Below are positions 30,876-36,199 of a stretch of 36,199 nt of DNA, piece by piece. The DNA comes from Chersky-822 sp035553055 (GTDB taxonomy: Bacteria > Actinomycetota > Actinomycetes > Streptosporangiales > Streptosporangiaceae), in the NCBI GenBank assembly GCA_035553055.1, contig DATNEK010000061.1:1-36199 (forward strand), given 5' to 3'. Below the pieces are notes generated by a model that searched no databases, was not told where the DNA came from, and worked only from the letters and a program-made list of their open reading frames with translations. Both the position numbers and the translations under genes were made by a program. Position 1 is the stretch's first letter. Each line of letters begins with the position of its first letter.

Positions 30876-30986
30876 ATCGACCGGTTATCTCACCAAAGAT
30901 CGCCAGTAAGTGAGCACGTGCACAATCTGAAATCTACATCAAGTCGGAAAAGGCTTTCATGCCCGGCGGCTCTGCCTGCGGACTGG

Positions 30987-32444
30987 TCATGAGGTCCAGC
31001 GCCACGACGACGTTCCGTCCGCATGGTCGTCGACGGTTACCCCGAGCTCGGCCAGCTTTCGGCGAAGCTGGTCCGACGTGGCGAAATCTTTCCGCCCCCT
31101 TGCTTTACTCCGCTCGGTGACGAGCGCCTCGACTTCGGCGGCGCTGGCCTGCGCTTCGCTCGGCGCGAGATCCAGATCGGCCGGGGTTAGGTCACTCAGC
31201 CCGATGCCGAGCACCTCGTCGAACCTGGCTGCCAGCGCGGTCAGTTCACCGTCGTCGAGGCTGTCATCGCGCGCCGCGGCCGCCACGACGGCGAGGGCCT
31301 TTGGGGTGCCGAGATCGTCGCAGACCGCCTGGTCGAAGGCCGCGAGGTGAGCTAGCGCCGCCGGTCCAAGCTCGGCTTTCGCCGGGTCGCCGGCGGCAAG
31401 CCTGGCGATCGTGAAGCGGTCGAGCAGCCGGCGCAACCCGGTCTTCGCGCCGCTCATCGCGTCCCAGCTGAATTCGGTCTGGCTGCGGTAATGCGCCTGC
31501 AGCAGCAGGTACCGGTAGGTCAGCGGGTGGTAGCCACGATCGATCAGGTCGCTGACCAGCGCTCCCCCGCCGGTCGACTTGGAGATCTTGGCCCCGCGCA
31601 GGTTGATGAACTCACCGTGCAGCCACCAGCCCACCCACGGCCGACCATCGGCGAGGTAGGCCTCGCTCTGCGCGATCTCGTTCGTGTGATGCACCGGAAT
31701 GTGGTCGACACCGCCGGTGTGGATGTCGAAGTGCTGCCCCAGGTACTCCATCGACATTACCGAGCACTCCAGGTGCCAGCCAGGAGCGCCGCGCCCCCAC
31801 GGCGAGTCCCATTCCATCTGCCGGTTCTCGCCCGGCGCCGATGTCCGCCACACGGCGAAATCGCTCGGCGTCCGCTTGCCTTCGACGACGTCGACCCTGG
31901 CACCCTCACGCTGGCCGGCCAGGTCAAGCCGGGCCAGTCCGCCGTAGCTGCCATCTTTTGACGTGTCGAAATAAAGCCCGGACGGAAGCCGGTAGCACCA
32001 GCCGCGGTCGTCAAGGGCGGTCGCGAAGGCGATCATGTGCTCGATGTGCTCGGTTGCCTTGCACCATACGTCCGGCTCGATCACCCGCAGTCGGCGCAGG
32101 TCGGTCTTGAACTCGGCGGTGTAGGCCTCGGCGATCTCCCATGCGCTCCGGTGCTCGCGCCGCGCCGCGGCTTCGAGCTTGTCATCCCCGGTATCGGCGT
32201 CCGAGGTGAGGTGGCCAACGTCGGTGATATTGATCACGTGCCTGACTGTCATTCCCTTGGACAGCAGGGTGCGCTTGACTGTGTCGGCGAACACGTACGT
32301 CCGCATGTTGCCGATGTGCTGGTCGGCGTAGACGGTCGGCCCGCAGGAGTACATTCCGACCTGGCCTGACCTGGACGACCTGAACTCCGCGACTTCGCGC
32401 GTCAGCGTGTTGAACAGCCTCAGTGGATGCCCCTGATCGCTCAC
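30987..32444 (-). CDS. cysS: Cysteine--tRNA ligase, variant type
   Basis: Cysteinyl-tRNA synthetase of about 485 aa. Class I signatures are visible: YSCGPTVY with the zinc Cys, HIGNMRTYV (HIGH motif), HLECSVMS (zinc Cys), HHTNEIAQSEA (His and Glu zinc ligands) and GAKISKS (KMSKS), with a C-terminal DALR-type anticodon region. It also keeps the long CP segment, so it is not MshC, which is shorter and fits the cysteine-ligase HIGH variants. The stretch GGVDHIPVHHTNEIAQ differs from GGxDLxFPHHENEIAQ, suggesting a divergent subtype. GTG at 32442-32444 starts the conserved part. There is no Shine-Dalgarno, but TATCGT ends eight bases before it, so the mRNA may be leaderless. A second CysRS elsewhere is likely. 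Confidence 0.9.
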   Translation of the reverse strand: MSDQGHPLRLFNTLTREVAEFRSSRSGQVGMYSCGPTVYADQHIGNMRTYVFADTVKRTLLSKGMTVRHVINITDVGHLTSDADTGDDKLEAAARREHRSAWEIAEAYTAEFKTDLRRLRVIEPDVWCKATEHIEHMIAFATALDDRGWCYRLPSGLYFDTSKDGSYGGLARLDLAGQREGARVDVVEGKRTPSDFAVWRTSAPGENRQMEWDSPWGRGAPGWHLECSVMSMEYLGQHFDIHTGGVDHIPVHHTNEIAQSEAYLADGRPWVGWWLHGEFINLRGAKISKSTGGGALVSDLIDRGYHPLTYRYLLLQAHYRSQTEFSWDAMSGAKTGLRRLLDRFTIARLAAGDPAKAELGPAALAHLAAFDQAVCDDLGTPKALAVVAAAARDDSLDDGELTALAARFDEVLGIGLSDLTPADLDLAPSEAQASAAEVEALVTERSKARGRKDFATSDQLRRKLAELGVTVDDHADGTSSWRWTS

Positions 32445-32641
32445 GTGGCGACACGATACCGTCGCGCGGTCTAGGCCAACTGCTCGCCAGATCGATTGCC
32501 GAATCAACCCGGTTCTTCGGCGATGCCGCAACCTCTCGCGGTTCCACAGCGTCGTCGGGCCGACCACGCTGGTCGATGTGCTCGCGAATGGATAACGCGC
32601 CTGTTTCCGACCGTGGCGGGGCCGGTCGGATGGCGGCTAGT

Positions 32642-32655
32642 GCGGACGAGTCCGC
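32642..32655. terminator. Short perfect hairpin downstream of the TfoX-like gene
   Basis: GCGGACGAGTCCGC can form a stem (GCGGA/TCCGC) with a CGAG loop. It lies about 35 bp after the minus-strand TfoX-like stop codon. There is no T-run, so termination is only a suggestion. The rest of 32445-32688 (between cysS start and this gene) shows nothing I can name beyond the cysS promoter. Confidence 0.3.
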
Positions 32656-32688
32656 CTGCAACTCGAACGCGTCGCGGCGGCCTCAGGT

Positions 32689-33048
32689 CTAATCTCTGGT
32701 CACGCCGCCAGCAAAGTGGAGCGCTTCGCGCGCGAGCGGCAGCCAATCCTGGCCGGACGCAGGGTCCAGGCTCAGCCACTCGCGCATGGGCGTGCCCTTA
32801 TTCGCGTCGAACCTCACGCCGCACTCAGCCTCCACCAGGGCCGTCACCCGCGCAGCTGGCAGCTTTAGCACCAGCCGTCCGCGCACGAACATGACGAAGA
32901 TCTTGCCGTTGAACCTGACTGCTGCCCGGCCGAAACCGCGCCCGCCCTGAGGCGGAGTGACACCTGGCAGGCCGGCGAGCTCGTCAACCAGATCCTCGTA
33001 CCGCTCGCGCAGCGCTTCATTCGATGCGGAGGTCGTGTCGTCTGGCAC
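32689..33048 (-). CDS. TfoX N-terminal domain-containing protein
   Basis: Small cytoplasmic protein of 119 aa with the TfoX/Sxy N-terminal fold. It shows GFGRAAVRFNGKIFVMFVRGRLVLKLPAARVTALVEAECGVRFDANKGTPMREWLSL, the family pattern with a G-K-I-F-x-M strand, then V-L-K-L-P and the M-x-E-W-L ending. In gammaproteobacteria full TfoX promotes competence; actinobacterial short forms are of unknown role. GTG at 33046-33048 is the start. TACTGT ends six bases before it, which would suit a leaderless mRNA; no Shine-Dalgarno is visible. It lies 28 bp downstream of the oxidoreductase gene end and on the same strand, so it may also be part of that transcript. Confidence 0.8.
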   Translation of the reverse strand: MPDDTTSASNEALRERYEDLVDELAGLPGVTPPQGGRGFGRAAVRFNGKIFVMFVRGRLVLKLPAARVTALVEAECGVRFDANKGTPMREWLSLDPASGQDWLPLAREALHFAGGVTRD

Positions 33049-33076
33049 GCGGCTACAGTAGCTCAGCCCACTGACA

Positions 33077-34024
33077 CTACGGGATCAACGCGATCTTGCC
33101 TTGCGTGTGACCCGCGCTGATCGCGCGGTGCGCGTCGGCTGCCGCCGTCAGCGGGAACGTCTGGCTGACGAACACGCGCAGTGACCCTGCGGCTGCGAGC
33201 TTGGCCAGCTCGATCCGCGCCGCTGCCCGGATCTCGGTGCCAGGATCCGCCCCAGGAGCGCCGCCCACAGCTTTGATGCCGACTTGGCCAGCGCGTCCTG
33301 GCGATGCGATCGTCACGATCCTGGCCCGGTCTGGTACCAGTTCGAGCGAGACGTCGATGGCCTCCTCGGTGCCGACCAGGTCGAGCGAGGCATCGACGCC
33401 GCCAGGTGCTACCGCGCGTACCCGGTCAGCGAGGCCGGGGCCGTACGCCACTGGTATCGCGCCAAGCTCGCGCAGGAAAGAGTGCCCGCCTGGACCGGCT
33501 GTCCCGATGACGGTAGCGCCCCGGCCAACCGCGAGCTGAACGGCCATTACTCCGACACCACCAGCCGCGCCGTGCATCAGCACGGTCTCGCCGGGGCCGA
33601 CGTTCGTCGCCGCCAGGCAGTGCCAGGAGGTCGCGCCCGTCAGCATTAGCCCGGCTGCCTGTGCCCAATCCAGGTTGGCAGGCTTGGGTACAAGCGCCTG
33701 CGCGGGAGCGATAAGGTCGCTGGCGTATGCGCCGGTAACTCGGTAACCGATGATCTCGTCGCCGGCCTTGATCGAGCCGACCGGGCCGATCGCGTCCTTA
33801 CCTACCTCGGCCACCACGCCAGACATTTCGAAGCCGAGCGGCATCGGCAGCTTGGCAGGGTCAGCGCCGAACGCGCCGCTGTACATTTTGTAGTCAATCG
33901 GATTGACGCCGACTGCCCGCACGGCGACGCGCGCTTCGCCCGGTCCAGGGACGCCTACTGGTCGGTCTACGACGGATAGGACTTCCGGAGCGCCGTAGGC
34001 GGTTGCTACCACGACTGAGGCCAT
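33077..34024 (-). CDS. Zinc-independent MDR-type NADPH:quinone oxidoreductase
   Basis: Medium-chain dehydrogenase/reductase of 315 aa in the quinone reductase group. The N-terminal GroES-like part has VRAVGVNPIDYKMYSG and GFEMSGVVAEVG. The nucleotide domain has AGLMLTGATSWHCLAATNVGPGETVLMHGAAGGVGVMAVQLAVGRGATVIGTAG (AxxGxxG). The end, FPLTAAADAHRAISAGHTQGKIALIP, is family standard. Catalytic zinc ligands of alcohol dehydrogenases are absent. It likely reduces quinones or enones with NADPH; the exact substrate is open. The start is ATG at 34022-34024. The gene is divergent from the DinB gene, with 136 bp shared between them in which I see no clear promoter. Confidence 0.9.
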   Translation of the reverse strand: MASVVVATAYGAPEVLSVVDRPVGVPGPGEARVAVRAVGVNPIDYKMYSGAFGADPAKLPMPLGFEMSGVVAEVGKDAIGPVGSIKAGDEIIGYRVTGAYASDLIAPAQALVPKPANLDWAQAAGLMLTGATSWHCLAATNVGPGETVLMHGAAGGVGVMAVQLAVGRGATVIGTAGPGGHSFLRELGAIPVAYGPGLADRVRAVAPGGVDASLDLVGTEEAIDVSLELVPDRARIVTIASPGRAGQVGIKAVGGAPGADPGTEIRAAARIELAKLAAAGSLRVFVSQTFPLTAAADAHRAISAGHTQGKIALIP

Positions 34025-34160
34025 GTCAGACCCTTGACTTCCATGAGGCCGGCAAAGCCGGGGTTGCTGTCAGTACCTGGGCGTAGCGTGCTCAGTGATA
34101 CCCGCTCGATGTACTAGCAGACACTAACCGGCCACTGACGGCCGGAAGATAGGGGGATTC

Positions 34161-34691
34161 GTGACCGTGACAAACTCTTTGACGGGTGAGCGGGCAGACC
34201 AGGAGCGCACAGACCTACTGGCGTCGCTCGACCGGCAGAGGGGATTTCTGCGGCAGACAACCCGCGGGCTGACCGACGAGCAGGCGGCCAAGCGGACGAC
34301 GGTCAGCGACCTTTCGGTCGGCGGCCTGATCAAGCACGTCGCGATGGTCGAGCAGCGATGGGCGAGGTTCATTGTCGATGGACCGTCGGCCATGACGTTC
34401 GAAGGCGGCGACCCTCATGCGTTCATGAATAGCTTCCGCATGCTCGACGGCGAGACGCTAGCCGGATTGCTCGGGCACTACGACGAGGTCGCCAAGCAGA
34501 CCGATGATCTCGTGCGGACGCTGCCGGACCTGGACGCCGCTCATCCGCTGCCCGCGGCGCCCTGGTTCGAGCCTGGCGCTTCCTGGTCGGCTAGGCGGAC
34601 GCTGCTGCACATTCTCGCTGAGACCTCGCAGCACGCCGGCCATGCCGACATCATCAGGGAGTCCTTGGACGGCGCCAAGACCATGGGGTGA
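34161..34691 (+). CDS. DinB family protein (DUF664-type, possible mycothiol-dependent enzyme)
   Basis: DinB-like four-helix bundle protein of 176 aa. The metal-site His residues are visible: LIKHVAMVEQRWAR in the second helix and LLHILAETSQHAGHADIIRESL near the end (H-x-x-x-E...H-A-G-H). This His pattern is standard for the DUF664 group, in which some members use mycothiol or bacillithiol as cofactor; whether this one does is not shown. The start is GTG at 34161, preceded by AGGGGGATTC. The stop is one base from the stop of the convergent NRDE gene. It stands alone on the plus strand, with a divergent oxidoreductase upstream that may share its regulation. Confidence 0.88.
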   Translation: MTVTNSLTGERADQERTDLLASLDRQRGFLRQTTRGLTDEQAAKRTTVSDLSVGGLIKHVAMVEQRWARFIVDGPSAMTFEGGDPHAFMNSFRMLDGETLAGLLGHYDEVAKQTDDLVRTLPDLDAAHPLPAAPWFEPGASWSARRTLLHILAETSQHAGHADIIRESLDGAKTMG

Positions 34692-34692
34692 G

Positions 34693-35556
34693 CTAGTCAC
34701 CCTCGTAGACGGTGTACCAGGATGCGGGATCACCCGGCTTGCCGGTGAAGTCGTAGCGCAGGCCGGCGGCCGACAGGGCGACGAGCGAGATGGAGGTCGA
34801 TCCCCAGATCCGGCCGCCACCCAGATCGCGGCGCACGATCAGGGCGCGGTCGTCCTCGGTGCCGAGACCGTCCCCGTTGAGCAGAGGAAACCATCCGGCC
34901 CAGGCCACCGCTGTCGACTGGCCCAGATGGCGAGGCGCGGCCGCCTGACCGGCCAGAGCTGGCGTCCCCGGAAGAACTGGCGTCCCAGGATGGGTCGGCG
35001 GCGGGCTCGGGCGGGTCGCGGCCTGCAGTCTCGGCAGGAAGTGGGCGATTCGCGCGAGTTCGTGTGCACGGCCGTTCTCGCCCTGGCCTGCGCTTGGCTG
35101 AGTTCGCGGCGGATGCAGGTCGGCTGCCAGGCCGCTGTTCACCGCGAAGTGCAGTCCGGTCCCAAGCTCACGTTCAGTGAGCACGAGGCCGTCCCAGGAT
35201 TGCCAGAGCGCCCGGTCAGGTTCGACGGTGATCAGATGAAACGGGTCGGTGTTCGCTAGGGCGTTCTTATCGATGGGCTCGCCTGCGACCGCCCGCAGCG
35301 GCAGCGCGCCTCTGCTCAGTCGCGAAGCCGGCGGCGCGAACTGGCCGCGAGCGTTCAGCACGCAACTTGCTCGATGGCGCGGTGGCGAGACGGCAAGCCA
35401 CGTGCCGCCGGCCTGCAGGTCCAGACCGCCGATCAGATCTGGCCGATCTGGCCAGTGCGGACCGGGCGGCTCCCAGGCACGGTCCATCAACTCATCGCGT
35501 ACGCCAGCAAGCAGCACGGGAAGGCCTGGTTCGATGCTTAGCAAGGCGGTGCACAT
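34693..35556 (-). CDS. NRDE (TANGO2-like) family protein
   Basis: NRDE-domain protein of 287 aa, related to eukaryotic TANGO2. It opens with MCTALLSIEPGLPVLLAGVRDELMDRAWEPPGPHWP. The family begins with Cys2, as in Ntn-like hydrolases, and is named after an Asn-Arg-Asp-Glu motif, here VRDE. Further family text: LIGGLDLQAGGTWLAV, VLNARGQFAPP, SRGALPL, YDFTGKPGDPASWYTVYEGD. Function in bacteria is unknown; in eukaryotes it is tied to heme or lipid handling. The middle (about 185-215) is Pro-rich and probably a loop. The start ATG at 35554-35556 is fixed by Cys2. It is convergent with the DinB gene, ends overlapping to one base. Confidence 0.85.
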   Translation of the reverse strand: MCTALLSIEPGLPVLLAGVRDELMDRAWEPPGPHWPDRPDLIGGLDLQAGGTWLAVSPPRHRASCVLNARGQFAPPASRLSRGALPLRAVAGEPIDKNALANTDPFHLITVEPDRALWQSWDGLVLTERELGTGLHFAVNSGLAADLHPPRTQPSAGQGENGRAHELARIAHFLPRLQAATRPSPPPTHPGTPVLPGTPALAGQAAAPRHLGQSTAVAWAGWFPLLNGDGLGTEDDRALIVRRDLGGGRIWGSTSISLVALSAAGLRYDFTGKPGDPASWYTVYEGD

Positions 35557-35618
35557 ATGGGTTGCTACCTACGTTCCGTGCGCCGGGTTCATGGTGGTTC
35601 GCCTGCCAGAATAGAGAC

Positions 35619-35794
35619 GTGGACATGCCGCATAACGCAGCGGTCAGCTTGAACTCGATGTTGGCCAAGTTCAGCGAGCACTGGGTCCGAAGGCGGACGT
35701 CGAGACCTCGGTGATGCTGATCGAACCCAAGGGCGTCGTGAACACCGGCGACGCCGGCGGCGACTTCACCGCCGAGCTAGCCGATCTGAGCTAG
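35619..35794 (+). pseudogene. Cupin gene remnant with the middle deleted
   Basis: From GTG at 35619 one frame reads VDMPHNAAVSLNSMLAKFSEHW, like the start of small cupins (xxLxxxLxxFxExWxP). At about 35685 the frame changes, and the rest reads PKADVETSVMLIEPKGVVNT followed by GDAGGDFTAELADLS and a TAG at 35792-35794, like the last 35 residues of the same family (A-x-x-E-T-x-x-L-L-F-E-P-x-G-T-x-N-T-G-D). The metal-binding middle, about 60 residues, is missing. The frame shift plus deletion mark it as a broken gene; I see no signs of a functional product. Confidence 0.62.
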
Positions 35795-35952
35795 CGCCAC
35801 CTGGCCTGTATGGTGCCGCGCCGACCGCCCGGTGCTCCTGGATGAGGTTACGTTTCGTACTTGTTGTCGAGCGAGGCCGGAGATTGTCAGACCCTCTCGA
35901 TATCCTGAGTGAGAAAGAAACGTTCAGGCAGCATCGCGCGGGAAGGAGCCGG

Positions 35953-36199
35953 ATGCCGGATCAGCCAGCCGAGCCGGGTTCGCCGTGGGACGGGCCTGAG
36001 CCGCGGGAGCCGGCCGATGCCGGGCCGGGTTGGCCGTGGGACGGGCCTGAGCCGTGCGAGCCGGCGGACGCGGAGGCGGGTTGGGCGTGGGATGAGGGGT
36101 CTGAGCCGCGGGAGCCGACGGATGCGGAGTTGTTCGGGTTGTGGCCGGACCCGTTCGCGGGGCCGCCTGATGACCCGGATGTGCGGCGGGATCTGGCCG
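35953..36199 (+). CDS. N-terminal part of a gene, probably DUF222/HNH endonuclease family (cut by window edge)
   Basis: From ATG at 35953, with GAAGGAG close upstream, the frame stays open to the window end (82 codons). The translation is low-complexity and shows three repeats of about 20 residues with WDGPEPREPADA or similar, ending with FGLWPDPFAGPPDDPDVRRDLA. That ending, a PDPFAGPPD stretch before a helix, is what I associate with actinobacterial DUF222/13E12-repeat proteins, which often carry a C-terminal HNH nuclease. The nuclease part is beyond the window, so the family is tentative. The preceding 158 bp (35795-35952) hold nothing I can name. Confidence 0.5.
   Translation, partial: MPDQPAEPGSPWDGPEPREPADAGPGWPWDGPEPCEPADAEAGWAWDEGSEPREPTDAELFGLWPDPFAGPPDDPDVRRDLA

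Noticed and set aside
30987..32444. mshC (mycothiol ligase) instead of cysS
   Set aside because: The protein keeps the C-terminal DALR/anticodon region and is 485 aa, longer than MshC.

Overview
The window is GC-rich DNA from an actinomycete (Actinomycetota). The evidence is the whiA-yvcK-rapZ-uvrC block, a GarA/FtsR/bifunctional-nuclease/MerR block, many GTG starts, an ECF42-type sigma factor with a DGPF partner, and the start of a gene resembling the DUF222/HNH family. A Streptosporangiales-like lineage is my guess from the flavour of the proteins and is not proven. Almost everything is on the minus strand. The few plus-strand genes are a glycosyltransferase, an AdoMet-decarboxylase-like gene, a secreted protein, a DinB protein, a broken cupin and the edge gene.

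Layout, left to right. 1-5248: gap (cut by the window edge), whiA, yvcK, rapZ and uvrC, transcribed uvrC to gap with overlapping ends. 5284-5958: a cupin/SnoaL-like fusion. 6043-7257: an HpnB-like glycosyltransferase. 7258-7773: a non-coding convergent spacer full of palindromic tandem repeats and G-runs. 7774-10808: gcvP under a glycine riboswitch. 10845-12796: an ABC-2 exporter pair with an operator-like palindrome upstream. 12797-13200: a repeat-bearing spacer. 13201-19313: MerR regulator, bifunctional nuclease, ftsR, garA-like FHA protein, a GDP-mannose-pyrophosphorylase-like fusion and a CDP-alcohol phosphatidyltransferase. As I recall it, this resembles the order pgsA2...garA-Rv1828-Rv1829-Rv1830...gcvB of mycobacteria, here interrupted by the ABC exporter.

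19411-20598 is a PcaF-like thiolase and 20640-22049 a secreted protein. 22111-25544 is the most interesting part. A tightly overlapping set (branched-polyamine synthase BpsA, GNAT acyltransferase, FkbH-like HAD protein, acyl carrier protein) is transcribed divergently from a SpeD/AdoMet-decarboxylase-like gene. No polyketide synthase is in view. I suggest a carrier-protein route that acylates, perhaps glycerylates, a branched polyamine or related amine.

25663-36199 is accessory: a secreted carbohydrate-binding-like protein, a small zincin overlapping a purple-acid-phosphatase-like protein, the ECF42 sigma/DGPF pair with a matching promoter, a methyltransferase, an unusual cysteinyl-tRNA synthetase, TfoX-like, MDR oxidoreductase, DinB and NRDE/TANGO2-like proteins, a cupin pseudogene with its centre deleted, and the repeat-rich N-terminus of an edge gene. 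No rRNA, tRNA, insertion sequence or CRISPR array was recognised.
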